From the NCBI GenBank assembly GCA_012031265.1, contig JAAUTY010000025.1, positions 1 through 57,814 on the forward strand: a DNA stretch of 57,814 nt, written 5' to 3'. Positions 44,127 to 52,553 of the stretch are shown here, in pieces. The translations under genes were made by a program, and so were the position numbers. A model generated the notes under the pieces. That model was not told the origin of the DNA. It worked only from the letters and a program-made list of their open reading frames with translations, and searched no databases. The stretch comes from Spirulinaceae cyanobacterium SM2_1_0 (GTDB lineage: Bacteria; Cyanobacteriota; Cyanobacteriia; Cyanobacteriales; Spirulinaceae). Position 1 is the stretch's first letter; each line of letters starts with the position of its first letter.

Positions 44127-45245
44127 ATGCGCTTCCCTTCTGCACCTCACTTTGCTGGCGGGCGATCGCGGCCGGACGCCCAACGACCCCAGCCCCTCGC
44201 CATCGTCGTTCCCACCGACGACCCCAATGATCCCCGCTTTCTCGTCCCACCCGGTAGCGGCTACGACGGGGTTGTCCGGTTGGAATTTCCCGATGACGGC
44301 ATCTGTACGGGCGCGCTACTGCGAACCGGCCGCCACATCCTCACGGCGGCCCATTGTTTTGAAGCTGTGCAGCAAACGGGCATTCCCAATCTCTTTCCCA
44401 GCCCCGATGATGTCAGCGTCTCTTTTGACCTGCCGACCGGCTCAGCCACGCTCGCTGCTGCGTCAGTCGCTATCCATCCGGAATGGGACAATACAGAAAA
44501 CTACAACAACGATCTGGCGATCATTGAATTGGTGCAGCTCGCTCCGGCCCAGGCCGAACGCTATGCGCTCTATCGTCGCCGCGATGAGGTCGGCCAAATG
44601 ATCACGCGCGTCGGCTATGGCGTGCGCGGCACAGGGCGGACGGGCGAAGATCCTAACGACGAGACGACGCTGAAGCGGCTGGGCATGAATCGCTATGACA
44701 CGCTCGGCGATACTTTGAATGAGCCGCCGCTGGAGGCAGATATTTTACCGGGCACGCAGTTGGTCTATGACTTTGACAACGGTTTACGCCGCAACGACGC
44801 CCTCGGTGTGGAGTACGGCCTCCACGATCTCGGCGTTATCGACCAAATGCTAGCCGCCGGGTCATTGACCTTGGGCGCGTCTGAGGCTCGCTATACGCTA
44901 TTGAGCCTGGAAGTGGGGACGAGTACTGGCGACTCCGGCGGCCCGTCGTTTATTCGTGGTCAGATCGCTGGCATCGCCTCCAATGGCTACAGCCCCGACA
45001 CCCCTGGCGTTGATGTCACTGCGGCGAATGACACCAGCTTTGGCGAATATTTCTTCGATACTCGCGTTTCGGCCTACACAGACTTCATTGATGCGGTGCT
45101 CGCGACCACCCACCGCCCGTCGGCTCAAACACTGATGCTGGGCGGGACTTGGGGGTTGAGTAGTCTGCCGCTGTTGCTGGCGGTCGTGCTCGCTAGTCGG
45201 CACCACGTCCGCCGTGCGATCGCCCGCTGCCGCCAGACGCTATAG
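44127..45245 (+). CDS. Trypsin-like serine protease with C-terminal membrane helix
   Basis: The chymotrypsin-fold triad is visible: H in T-A-A-H-C-F (after L-R-T-G-R-H-I-L), D in Y-N-N-D-L-A-I-I-E-L, and S in S-T-G-D-S-G-G-P. The ATG at 44127 (M-R-F-P-S-A-P) is preferred to a TTG at 44118. No clear N-terminal signal peptide is seen. The C-terminus has a hydrophobic helix (S-S-L-P-L-L-L-A-V-V-L-A) followed by R-H-H-V-R-R-A-I-A-R-C-R, resembling protein-sorting tails but without a clear PEP motif. Function is probably extracellular or envelope proteolysis. Confidence 0.85.
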   Translation: MRFPSAPHFAGGRSRPDAQRPQPLAIVVPTDDPNDPRFLVPPGSGYDGVVRLEFPDDGICTGALLRTGRHILTAAHCFEAVQQTGIPNLFPSPDDVSVSFDLPTGSATLAAASVAIHPEWDNTENYNNDLAIIELVQLAPAQAERYALYRRRDEVGQMITRVGYGVRGTGRTGEDPNDETTLKRLGMNRYDTLGDTLNEPPLEADILPGTQLVYDFDNGLRRNDALGVEYGLHDLGVIDQMLAAGSLTLGASEARYTLLSLEVGTSTGDSGGPSFIRGQIAGIASNGYSPDTPGVDVTAANDTSFGEYFFDTRVSAYTDFIDAVLATTHRPSAQTLMLGGTWGLSSLPLLLAVVLASRHHVRRAIARCRQTL

Positions 45246-45289
45246 TTTTTGGGAGCTAGCTGTGCTGTCGCTACGTCGAGAGGGAGTTC

Positions 45290-45922
45290 GTGACCAAAAA
45301 ACTGTCGGTTGAGTTGAACCAGTATTTTTTCGCCGAAGCGCGACAACCCCAGGTCAAGATCGGCGATGTCCTCAGCTTGGCGGGGGATAGCGTTTTTGGT
45401 CTGTTGTTCGTGTTGCTGGCGCTGCCGTCCGCCTTGCCGTTGCCCGCACCGGGTTACTCGATTCCCTTCGGGCTGGCGATTTTACCCCTGGCCCTGCAAC
45501 TGGCGCTGGGGCGCGAGCAACCCTGGCTACCGCCGCGATTTGTCAATGGGGCGCTGAGTCTGGAGCGGGCACAGGGCTTTCTCAAAGCGGGGACGCCTTG
45601 GTTACGCCGCCTGGAGGCGATCGCCAAGCCCCGCTTCAGTCACCTCTGCACTAACCCAGCCGGACGGGCGGTGCTGGGCGGTGTGATCGCGCTGATGGCG
45701 ACCTCGATGCTGATCCCGATCCCGGGGACGAACACTTTGCCAGCGATCGCCATCTTTTTGATCGGCTTCGGCCTGGTTGAAGATGACGGTTTGATCTGCC
45801 TCTTCGGTCTATTCTGCGCCTTGCTCTATCTGGTGCTGCTGACCATCGCGATCATCCTCTTTGTGCAAACGGGGGCGAACTTCTACAACATCCTCAAAGA
45901 CTGGATCAAGAGCCTTGTGTAA
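45290..45922 (+). CDS. ExoD family membrane protein
   Basis: The GTG-initiated product (210 residues) starts M-T-K-K-L-S-V-E-L-N-Q-Y-F and has ~5 hydrophobic segments. ExoD signatures are F-G-L-L-F-V-L-L-A-L-P-S-A-L-P-L-P-A-P-G-Y, W-L-P-P-R-F and P-I-P-G-T-N-T-L-P-A-I-A-I-F. ExoD-type proteins are needed for exopolysaccharide production in rhizobia; the mechanism is unknown. Follows the protease gene after 44 bp. Confidence 0.88.
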   Translation: MTKKLSVELNQYFFAEARQPQVKIGDVLSLAGDSVFGLLFVLLALPSALPLPAPGYSIPFGLAILPLALQLALGREQPWLPPRFVNGALSLERAQGFLKAGTPWLRRLEAIAKPRFSHLCTNPAGRAVLGGVIALMATSMLIPIPGTNTLPAIAIFLIGFGLVEDDGLICLFGLFCALLYLVLLTIAIILFVQTGANFYNILKDWIKSLV

Positions 45923-45952
45923 TCCCCACAGGTACAGCGTTTGGCCCTGAGG

Positions 45953-46426
45953 TTAGCCAATATCCGGCGGTAGATTGCGGGCGCGGTTCCATTCTTGCCA
46001 TTGCAACTGCACCAGGTGCTGCAACTCCTCGCGCTTGACCTCCAAGCCCTGGCGCAAATCGCCCGGCGTTTCCATGAACAGGATGCTGCTCGCTTGCTGA
46101 AGGGCGAAAAGTTGGAAGAGAAGCGACGCCACCGGCACCGGTGCTGCGATCAGCTGGGGATTGGGCTGATTTTGTCCCGCCCGTGCATCCTCGAGCGTCG
46201 CAAACGCATAGATAGCCTGTTTCTCCACCCCAGGCTGCTCACGATGGCTGAGCGTCGTCAGCACCCAACCGCCGTCGAGGCTTTGCAGCACGTAGTATTC
46301 CAAATGCTGCAACCGCTGTGCGAGCAGACGCAAGACTGGCACGACCGCGTGCTCGATCAGAATCGGCATACTGCCATCCTCGGGCGCGTCGTCGATGAGG
46401 CGTTGGAGTTGCTCGTTGAGATTCAT
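45953..46426 (-). CDS. Hypothetical protein
   Basis: From ATG 46426 the product (157 residues) starts M-N-L-N-E-Q-L-Q-R-L-I-D-D-A-P-E-D-G-S. It has an alpha/beta look with a helical C-terminus (L-Q-H-L-V-Q-L-Q-W-Q-E-W-N-R-A). It seems to be a conserved cyanobacterial type, but I cannot assign a family. It is convergent with exoD and divergent from hetZ, with a gap of about 100 bp that must hold both promoters. Confidence 0.6.
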   Translation of the reverse strand: MNLNEQLQRLIDDAPEDGSMPILIEHAVVPVLRLLAQRLQHLEYYVLQSLDGGWVLTTLSHREQPGVEKQAIYAFATLEDARAGQNQPNPQLIAAPVPVASLLFQLFALQQASSILFMETPGDLRQGLEVKREELQHLVQLQWQEWNRARNLPPDIG

Positions 46427-46532
46427 GGTTAAGAACGGGCGCGTTAGCAAAGCGGGCTGGAGCCGATTTGGGCATTTGTGCCGCTGACATCAGCGACGCC
46501 GATACAATACCGTGAGACTTAGAAGTTGGCAA

Positions 46533-47717
46533 ATGCAGTACTCTATGATGAAGTCCGCCTTACGGGCTGATGCTTTAAATCTGGGCCGTCATCTCTACGT
46601 GCAAACCATCGTCGAGCTGCTATTCCAACAACTGCGCCAAGCGACTCGAGCCTCGGAGCGACAGTGTCGTGAAGTGGCAACCCGACTGGCGGAAGAAGTC
46701 GAGCGGATCTGCCGCGAGAGCAGCCGCATCCAGGCCTCGGGCGAGATCGAAGCCTGGGCGAAAACCCTGGCAAACCATCGCCTCAAGCAATGTCTGCGCT
46801 ACTACAAGCTTGGCTCGCGGCGCGGACGCGTCGAGCTACAGAGTCTGCTGAGTGCGATCGTCTATCGCTACATTTCACCTGGTTCGGGCAATCGCGACTA
46901 CCGCGCCCGCGTGACCTTGATTGAAGATTTTCTGCAAGGGTTCTATGCCGAGGCACTGAACAATTTTCGGCGGGAAGCGAAGATGAGCGCGACCTATTCA
47001 CCGCGATCGCTCATCGAACTCGCAGAGTACATGGCGTTCTGTGAGCGCTACGCCAAACGGCGGATCCCGCTACCGCGACGGCGATCGCAACAGCTGATCG
47101 TCCTGCGCGCCCAAACCTTTTCCCAAAAACAGCCGCCGGAAACCTCGGTGGACATGGACAGCGCTGCTGAAGGCAGTAGCAGCGACTACGACGGCGATCG
47201 CAGCGATCCCATCGTCCAACAACTGCGCGCTGTGCTCGTCGATGCCGCTGGCTCGATGTCGGAGGCGACACTGCGCGAGACCATCGTGGAAGAATTGGTG
47301 CGGTATCTCGAAGAGCGGCAGCAACAGGATTGCATCGACTACTTCGTCCTCCGCCTGCGCGATCTGGCGGCTTCGGAAATTGAAGAGATCCTCGGCCTCA
47401 CACCGCGCCAACGCGATTACCTCCAACAGCGCTTCAAATACCACCTGATTCGCTTCGCGCTCTCCCATCGCTGGGAGCTGGTGCATCAGTGGCTCGAGGC
47501 CGATCTGGATCGCAACCTCGGCCTGACCCCGCAGGAGTGGCAACAGTTTGAAACCCAGCTCGAACCGCGTCAGCTTAAACTTTTGCATCTGCGGCAGGCG
47601 GGTCAGGCGATCGCCGAGATCGCGCCGCTCGTCGGCATGACCCCCGTGCAACTCGAACGGCAGTGGTTCAAGCTTCTCGAACTCGCCTGGGAAATTCGCA
47701 ATCGCTCAGTATCCTGA
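46533..47717 (+). CDS. hetZ: HetZ-family differentiation protein
   Basis: The ~394-residue product matches HetZ: the N-terminal A-L-R-A-D-A-L-N-L-G-R-H-L-Y-V-Q-T-I-V-E, then F-S-Q-K-Q-P-P-E-T-S-V-D-M, and the C-terminal Q-R-D-Y-L-Q-Q-R-F-K-Y-H-L-I-R-F-A-L-S-H. The C-terminal part resembles a sigma-region-4-like helix-turn-helix, repeated. In Anabaena HetZ is needed early in heterocyst formation; the family also occurs in cyanobacteria without heterocysts, so a role in differentiation here is not implied. A GTG at 46512 is an alternative start. Followed by a PatU-like gene after 16 bp. Confidence 0.82.
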   Translation: MQYSMMKSALRADALNLGRHLYVQTIVELLFQQLRQATRASERQCREVATRLAEEVERICRESSRIQASGEIEAWAKTLANHRLKQCLRYYKLGSRRGRVELQSLLSAIVYRYISPGSGNRDYRARVTLIEDFLQGFYAEALNNFRREAKMSATYSPRSLIELAEYMAFCERYAKRRIPLPRRRSQQLIVLRAQTFSQKQPPETSVDMDSAAEGSSSDYDGDRSDPIVQQLRAVLVDAAGSMSEATLRETIVEELVRYLEERQQQDCIDYFVLRLRDLAASEIEEILGLTPRQRDYLQQRFKYHLIRFALSHRWELVHQWLEADLDRNLGLTPQEWQQFETQLEPRQLKLLHLRQAGQAIAEIAPLVGMTPVQLERQWFKLLELAWEIRNRSVS

Positions 47718-47733
47718 TTGGGGGCATCGCTGT

Positions 47734-48834
47734 ATGAAGAGTGACATGGATCGCAATGCTGAGACTTTGTATCGCCAGCTACTGGATTGGTTGCAGTGCG
47801 AATCAGTAACAAGCACCCCTCCAACCGCAGCTTGGGAGAGGACGGCTGACGATCTACCAGACACTGAATTCGCGGATTGGGGTGCAGCTCAGTGTGACCC
47901 CCTGGATGGGGAAGAAGCGGCGATTGATGAGGCCGCCTGGAACCTTGACGACTCGACACCACCTTTACCGCCATCATCTGACATGGGAGAATTCGCAATC
48001 GTGCAAAAACGTTTCCAAGCCTTGCTGAAGCGACGGTTATACACCGAGACTGAGCGCAGGCCGCCCTTGTTTCCCTGGGAAACAGAACTATCTGAATATG
48101 CGCTCGACTACGCGGAGTCGGAACGACCCATCGCGCTCGCCTCGCGGCAAGTCTGGCTACCGCAACTGGCGAGTGCGATCGCCACTTCGCTACCCGAAGC
48201 CCAACTCATGGCCCTGCTCGATGCTTGCACCGAAAGCGTCGATAGCCTGAAGCCAAAAGCGGCCAAGATGGTCAGTGCGGTCACCGACTTTTTCCCCGAC
48301 TGCGCACAGCGCCTGAACGATATGGCGGCCCGTCTGCGGCTGTCACCCAGCTTCGCACCCTCCCGCCTCGCGCGCGAGGAACAGCAACAGCAGCAACAGC
48401 GCCTGGCCGCTCTCTTGCCGCGTGACTATGCGACCGCAACGCCGGATCAGCAAATGGCGATCTCGTTGCTGGTGGCGAAGGAAATCCTCGACCAACTGAC
48501 GCTGGATCTCATGCCGCAGCAGCCGGTGGTTGAAAAACTCTGGCAAACCGCAACCGGAACCGTCCGCCTGCGGGCGGACTACCAGCCCCAAACCCGGCAA
48601 GTGGGCGGCGATCTGTTCAGCCAGCAACCCCTGCGCGTGCGGGTGCAGATGCCGAGCGGTGGCCGGCTGATCCTGCAAGCCAATCAAGAATCGATCACGG
48701 CCCAGCGAACCTATGCGGGCTATCTCAGCGTCGAGCTGTCCGACTGGCAGCCGGGGCAGGTCTATCTGCTCGAAGTTCACTTGCAGGGCAATGCTCAGAA
48801 GCCACTCCGGTTTGGGCTGAGCTGTGGCCACTAG
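47734..48834 (+). CDS. patU: PatU-family protein
   Basis: The 366-residue product has an acidic, variable N-terminal ~90 residues. Next comes F-A-I-V-Q-K-R-F-Q-A-L-L-K-R-R-L and the segment F-P-W-E-T-E-L-S-E-Y, and a C-terminal beta-rich domain with V-G-G-D-L-F-S-Q-Q-P-L-R-V-R-V. This matches PatU, which in Anabaena lies beside hetZ as patU5/patU3. Here both halves seem joined in one gene. The hetZ-patU order, 16 bp apart, strongly suggests an operon. Confidence 0.78.
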   Translation: MKSDMDRNAETLYRQLLDWLQCESVTSTPPTAAWERTADDLPDTEFADWGAAQCDPLDGEEAAIDEAAWNLDDSTPPLPPSSDMGEFAIVQKRFQALLKRRLYTETERRPPLFPWETELSEYALDYAESERPIALASRQVWLPQLASAIATSLPEAQLMALLDACTESVDSLKPKAAKMVSAVTDFFPDCAQRLNDMAARLRLSPSFAPSRLAREEQQQQQQRLAALLPRDYATATPDQQMAISLLVAKEILDQLTLDLMPQQPVVEKLWQTATGTVRLRADYQPQTRQVGGDLFSQQPLRVRVQMPSGGRLILQANQESITAQRTYAGYLSVELSDWQPGQVYLLEVHLQGNAQKPLRFGLSCGH

Positions 48835-48905
48835 CGCGCCGCGCACCCCCCCGGAGGGTCGGTTGAGGCTGGGCATGATGCATCGGATTTGAGGACTGTA
48901 TCTTA

Positions 48906-48944
48906 GCGAAGGGGGCGATCACCTAATGCGATCGCCCCCTTCGC
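48906..48944 (+). terminator. HIP1-containing terminator after patU
   Basis: A 15-bp perfect stem (GCGAAGGGGGCGATC / GATCGCCCCCTTCGC) with a 9-nt loop begins 72 bp after the patU stop. It includes one GCGATCGC. The sequence after it is only moderately T-rich. Confidence 0.65.
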
Positions 48945-49086
48945 AGTTCGATTCAGGCTTTCTTTCGCTGGCTCCAACCCGCAAAATGGAAGCAGATGCA
49001 ATCCCACCCATCGCGCCCAAACTCATGACCGTTCACCCGCTGCCCGCGTGAAAGTTCCTCACCATTCGCGATCGCGCCCGGCTCTC

Positions 49087-49986
49087 ATGCGCTGGCTCAG
49101 CCTCTTGCTAGCCGCAACTTTCTGGGTCGTCGCCTGTCAAGACAGCGGCTCGACCCTAGCGCAGGCAAGAGCCAATGGCCGCATCCGCGTCGGGTTTGCC
49201 AACGAAATTCCCTACGCTTATCAGGATCTAGACACCGGCGAGCTGACAGGTGAAGCGCTAGCCGTGGCCCGCGTGGTGCTCGCCGCTCTCGGCATCCCGA
49301 AGATGACCGGCGTGCTGACCGAATTTCGCGCCTTGATCCCGGATCTCAAAGCCGGTCGCTTCGATCTGATTGCCGCTGGCCTCGACATCCAGCCGTCGGA
49401 TTGTGAGCAAATCGCCTTTTCCAACCCCAGCCATCGCCTCGGCAGCGGCCTGATCGTGGCCGCCGGAAATCCGCAGCAATTGCACGGCTACGACGATATT
49501 GCCGACAACGGGGCGATTTTGGGCATCGTCGCGGGTACCGATGAGCAAGCCAAGATTCAGGCGCTCGGCATCCCGGCTGCACAGGTCGTCGTCCTCCCCA
49601 CTGCTCCCAGCGCTGTGAACGCAGTGAAAGCCGGTAAGATTGCTGCCTATGCCGACAATGCTCTGATTCTTCAGGAACTATTGGACACTGACGACAGCGG
49701 CCGGGTGGCTAAGGCTGACCCCTTTGAGGATTTTCCAGCCGCAGATGAGACCGTATATCGGTATGGTGCATTTGGCTTCCGTCGGCAAGATGCGGACTTG
49801 CGAGACGCCTTCAACGAACAGCTCGCCGCGTTGATTGGCACGGCTGAACATCTAGCACTGATTCGCCCGTTTGGCTTCACCGCCCAGGAGCTACCTGGCG
49901 AGATGACGGCGGCAAGGCTGTGCCAGCGCGAGGCTCCTGAGCGAAATCCCCGCACCGGTCTTGAGACCAATCCCGATACCGGATGA
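49087..49986 (+). CDS. EhuB-like substrate-binding lipoprotein
   Basis: From ATG 49087 (M-R-W-L-S-L-L-L-A-A-T-F-W-V-V-A-C) a lipobox cysteine follows a short hydrophobic signal; a GTG at 49048 would add 13 residues. The mature part is a periplasmic binding protein of the amino-acid/ectoine (EhuB) type: R-V-G-F-A-N-E-I-P-Y-A-Y-Q-D, E-L-T-G-E-A-L-A-V-A, G-V-L-T-E-F-R-A-L-I-P and C-E-Q-I-A-F-S-N-P. Permease and ATPase genes are not adjacent, so it is an orphan binding protein; the ligand is not certain. Confidence 0.82.
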   Translation: MRWLSLLLAATFWVVACQDSGSTLAQARANGRIRVGFANEIPYAYQDLDTGELTGEALAVARVVLAALGIPKMTGVLTEFRALIPDLKAGRFDLIAAGLDIQPSDCEQIAFSNPSHRLGSGLIVAAGNPQQLHGYDDIADNGAILGIVAGTDEQAKIQALGIPAAQVVVLPTAPSAVNAVKAGKIAAYADNALILQELLDTDDSGRVAKADPFEDFPAADETVYRYGAFGFRRQDADLRDAFNEQLAALIGTAEHLALIRPFGFTAQELPGEMTAARLCQREAPERNPRTGLETNPDTG

Positions 49987-50189
49987 GGTTTTCGATTCCT
50001 GATGTTGCCATGCCCTCAGCCCGTTCTGCCTTTTGTGAGGGCGCGATCGCCATCTTGCCAGTGCTGCTGGGTGTGATCCCGTTTGCGGCGATCGCCGGTC
50101 TGGCTGCCACCAGCGTCAACTTGCCTCAACGGGCTAGCTCAGCACTCTCGGTTGTCTCGCGGTACCCAATGCTGAGTTGTGCCGCTTAG
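49983..50189 (+). pseudogene. AzlC N-terminal remnant
   Basis: The 68-residue frame includes F-C-E-G-A-I-A-I-L-P-V-L-L-G-V-I-P-F-A-A-I-A-G-L-A-A, the first membrane region of AzlC-type branched-chain amino-acid exporters. It then loses similarity and stops, so most of the gene (normally ~230 codons) is gone and there is no AzlD. Its ATG overlaps the stop of the binding-protein gene by 4 bp. Confidence 0.6.
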
Positions 50190-50644
50190 CCTTCAGTGGT
50201 GACCAAGCCGGAAGCGAATCTGTTTGGAACTTGAGTTGAAAGCTATCCTACAGTAGTTTCCGGACTGGTAAGCTATCGGGAAGAACCAAGCAGCGCTTAC
50301 AGCGGATCTCAGTCCAGGGCAATACATCGATCGTCTCAAAAGCACTGTCTGCAACGCTTGCAAGTTTTGGGTGTACTAGACTAGTACAGGACGGCGGAAA
50401 TAAGATGCCCATTCAAAATCCCCAAGATTCCCGTATTGCAGGCACTCAGAACTCAAAACTCAGAACTCAAAATTCCGCGTAGCGGTACTAGCCCAATAAA
50501 CGCCGTACCAAACAGACCAATCGTGTAGCTTATTCGAGCGACAACCGCTGTAAAACCTGGTGCTGGGGCGACGACTTCTCATGAATGTTCTGAGAATGAG
50601 GTGTAGGCTAAAATCGAAGGAATCCATGCTAATAGGTAGCTGAT
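50190..50644. other. Intergenic region with a 111-bp repeat
   Basis: No gene is seen. The central part (50381-50491) is copy 2 of the MITE-like repeat. The last ~60 bp before 50645 are AT-rich and may hold the promoter of the toxin-antitoxin pair. Confidence 0.55.
50381..50491. repeat. MITE-like 111-bp dispersed repeat, copy 2
   Basis: Same length as copy 1 (26324-26434) with a handful of substitutions. Ends CTAGTAC and GTACTAG are conserved, and the inner CTCAGAACTCAAAA tracts are repeated within it. Because it lies in non-coding DNA it shows the element boundaries cleanly. Confidence 0.88.
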
Positions 50645-50869
50645 ATGGCAGCCATAGTGCGTGTTATTCATAGTGATCCTGATATTCTGGGAGGAACCCC
50701 TGTTTTCGTTGGAACTCGTGTGCCAATGAAAACGTTGCTTGATTATCTCAAAGCGGGTGATCCACTCGATGAATTCCTGGATCATTTTCCAAGTGTTGGG
50801 CGTGAACAAGCGATCGCAGCTCTTGAGTTGGCAAAGGAAATGCTAACAGCTTATGCGAATCCTGCTTGA
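50645..50869 (+). CDS. DUF433 antitoxin-like protein
   Basis: This 74-residue protein shows the complete DUF433 pattern: S-D-P-D-I-L-G-G-T-P-V-F-V-G-T-R-V-P-M, then L-L-D-Y-L-K-A-G-D-P-L-D-E-F-L-D-H-F-P, and A-I-A-A-L-E-L-A. It overlaps the following DUF5615 gene by 17 bp. Likely the antitoxin of the pair. Confidence 0.9.
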   Translation: MAAIVRVIHSDPDILGGTPVFVGTRVPMKTLLDYLKAGDPLDEFLDHFPSVGREQAIAALELAKEMLTAYANPA

Positions 50870-51179
50870 TGAATGCGCCCCACGTCCCCTCAAGCGTGAA
50901 CTGGCTGATTACGAGATAAGCACAGTTGTTGAGATGGGATGGTCAGGAAAAAAGAATGGTGAGTTGTTGAGACTTATGAGTCAAGAAGGCTTCACGATTC
51001 TACTCACTACAGATCAAAATTTGCGGTATCAGCAGAACTTGGAGCAAGCTGGAGTGGCAGTTATTGTTCTTGTAGCACGCAGTAATCGATTACCAGATTT
51101 AGTCCCTTTGATTCCTGATTTTTGTACTGTGTTGAGCACAATTGCGCCGGGGCAAGTGATCGAAGTTGGCGGCTCCTAA
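50853..51179 (+). CDS. DUF5615 PIN-like toxin
   Basis: The 108-residue protein begins M-R-I-L-L-D-E-C-A-P-R-P-L-K-R-E-L and contains F-T-I-L-L-T-T-D-Q-N-L, giving the two acidic clusters (L-D-E and T-D-x-N) of the PIN-like fold. It is complete and translationally coupled to the DUF433 gene. Function as RNA-cleaving toxin is inferred from family. Confidence 0.88.
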   Translation: MRILLDECAPRPLKRELADYEISTVVEMGWSGKKNGELLRLMSQEGFTILLTTDQNLRYQQNLEQAGVAVIVLVARSNRLPDLVPLIPDFCTVLSTIAPGQVIEVGGS

Positions 51180-51335
51180 TAATCGTGTAAGCGGCGCAGC
51201 ATAGTAATAGTAAGTGAGTCGTTCTATCGGCGAAATATCGTGAGGGCTGGTTCTGATTTGGAAGGTTCCCGATCCATCAGATATGGAGAATCGCATTGAA
51301 TTGATCTGAGGTCAAATCTTAGTCTAATTCTGGGG

Positions 51336-51887
51336 TTAGTCGATACCCCGGTAAAGCTTAGCAATCGAAAATTCAAGCTTGAGGCTAGCGAGGGTGACGC
51401 GATCGCCCATCTCATAAACAGTCGTTTCCCAAGTCTTATTGGCATTGCGACGACGGCATTCAACGCGCTGACTATCCTGAGAAATCAAGACATATTCTTC
51501 CAAACTGTCGATTTGGCTGTAGTCGTCAAATTTATCCTGCCGATCGAAGGCTTCGGTCGCGGGGGAAAGGACTTCGGCGATGAGTTTGGGGTAGCGTTTG
51601 ATGTAGCGATCATCGCGATCGCGCGGATCGCAGGTGACGAAAGCATCCGGGTAGTAGTAGAAATCGTCGGCGTAATTGACTTTGACATCGCCGTTGTAGA
51701 GGCGGCAGTTTGTCCCATCAAGGTGGGGATTAATGAGGCTGAGCAGGTTGACGGCGATCCGGGAGTGGGCATCGCTACCGCCAGTCATGGCGTAGACCAG
51801 ACCGCGCCGGTATTCGTGGCGGATCGGGTTTTGGCGCTCGAGGGCGAGGTAGTCGGCGGGGGTGATGTAGTGGGGGACGGCGATCAT
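51336..51887 (-). CDS. Uma2-family nuclease-like protein
   Basis: The 183-residue protein contains T-P-A-D-Y-L-A-L-E-R, R-H-E-Y-R-R-G-L-V-Y-A-M-T-G-G-S, Y-Y-P-D-A-F-V-T-C-D and I-A-E-V-L-S-P-A-T-E, matching Uma2 (PD-(D/E)XK restriction-endonuclease-like) proteins that are abundant in cyanobacteria. Catalytic D in Y-P-D-A and E in I-A-E-V-L are present. It is full length, unlike the damaged copy at 33349-33870. The biological role of the family is unclear. Confidence 0.9.
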   Translation of the reverse strand: MIAVPHYITPADYLALERQNPIRHEYRRGLVYAMTGGSDAHSRIAVNLLSLINPHLDGTNCRLYNGDVKVNYADDFYYYPDAFVTCDPRDRDDRYIKRYPKLIAEVLSPATEAFDRQDKFDDYSQIDSLEEYVLISQDSQRVECRRRNANKTWETTVYEMGDRVTLASLKLEFSIAKLYRGID

Positions 51888-52065
51888 GGTTGGGGAAGTA
51901 ACGAGTCGCTGCCTTCAGTGTAGCGAGGGGCGATCGCGCTTCTGGGTAAAGGGGGTGGCACTCTGTAATCGTCCACGTCAGTCATACTACTGGTCATGCT
52001 GAGGGGCGATCGCGGCCACGCTACATTAACGACAACTTATAGATTGGCAATCGTTGCAAGGTCGT

Positions 52066-52377
52066 ATGGTATCCGTCATTGCAGAGCATATCGAAATTAC
52101 GCCGGGTGTGTGCAACGGCAAGCCTCGGATTGCTGGGCATCGCATTCGAGTTCAGGATATTGTGATTTGGCATGAACAAATGGGACTGTCTCCGGATGAA
52201 ATCCTGTACCACTATCCGACGATCACTCTGGCTGATGTCTATGCTGCTCTGGCCTACTACCACGACAATCGCGATGAGATTCGACGCCAAATTCATGCTA
52301 GTGAGGCGTTTGTCCGCGACTTACAAGCGCAGACCCCTTCTCTGCTGCAAGCCAAGCTAAGGCGGCGCAATGCCTGA
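52066..52377 (+). CDS. DUF433 antitoxin-like protein with broken partner
   Basis: From ATG 52066 (M-V-S-V-I-A-E-H-I-E-I) the 103-residue product contains N-G-K-P-R-I-A-G-H-R-I-R-V-Q-D-I-V-I-W and L-S-P-D-E-I-L-Y-H-Y-P-T-I-T-L-A-D-V-Y-A-A-L, a complete DUF433 protein with a C-terminal helix. Its stop overlaps an ATG (52370) that begins a DUF5615 remnant. It is therefore an orphan antitoxin. Confidence 0.85.
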   Translation: MVSVIAEHIEITPGVCNGKPRIAGHRIRVQDIVIWHEQMGLSPDEILYHYPTITLADVYAALAYYHDNRDEIRRQIHASEAFVRDLQAQTPSLLQAKLRRRNA

Positions 52378-52437
52378 GTCGAGTCGAGTCGATTCGATTC
52401 GATTCGATTCGATTCCATCTGGACGAAAATGTTAGCA
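52370..52437 (+). pseudogene. DUF5615 toxin remnant with pentanucleotide repeat
   Basis: The start A-T-G C-C-T G-A-G (M-P-E-S) is followed by eight 5-bp units, then by F-H-L-D-E-N-V-S-N-A-I in a different frame. This is the normal start of DUF5615 proteins (M-P-E-S-I-R-F-H-L-D-E-N). With three units the gene would be in frame; with eight it is shifted. Homology also stops after V-S-N-A-I, so most of the toxin is deleted. Confidence 0.7.
52376..52415 (+). repeat. Pentanucleotide repeat (GAGTC x3, GATTC x5)
   Basis: Eight uninterrupted 5-bp units lie directly after the start codon region of the toxin remnant. Since five is not a multiple of three, each gain or loss of one unit changes the reading frame. 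Confidence 0.9.
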
Positions 52438-52476
52438 ATGCGATCACGTTCTGCCCAGTGCTACGAGGGGTTCATG

Positions 52477-52506
52477 CAAAAAGCGATCGCCGGGTGGGCG
52501 ATCGCT
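52477..52506 (-). terminator. Rho-independent terminator of the subtilisin/M23 gene
   Basis: On the minus strand a 10-bp stem AGCGATCGCC / GGCGATCGCT with a 5-nt loop is followed by TTTTT. It starts 48 bp past the stop codon of the gene at 52554-56354. Both arms contain HIP1. Confidence 0.8.
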
Positions 52507-52553
52507 GGCAGCCAGATTATTCAAGTTGGGCGATCGGGGGAAAGGTGATCACG

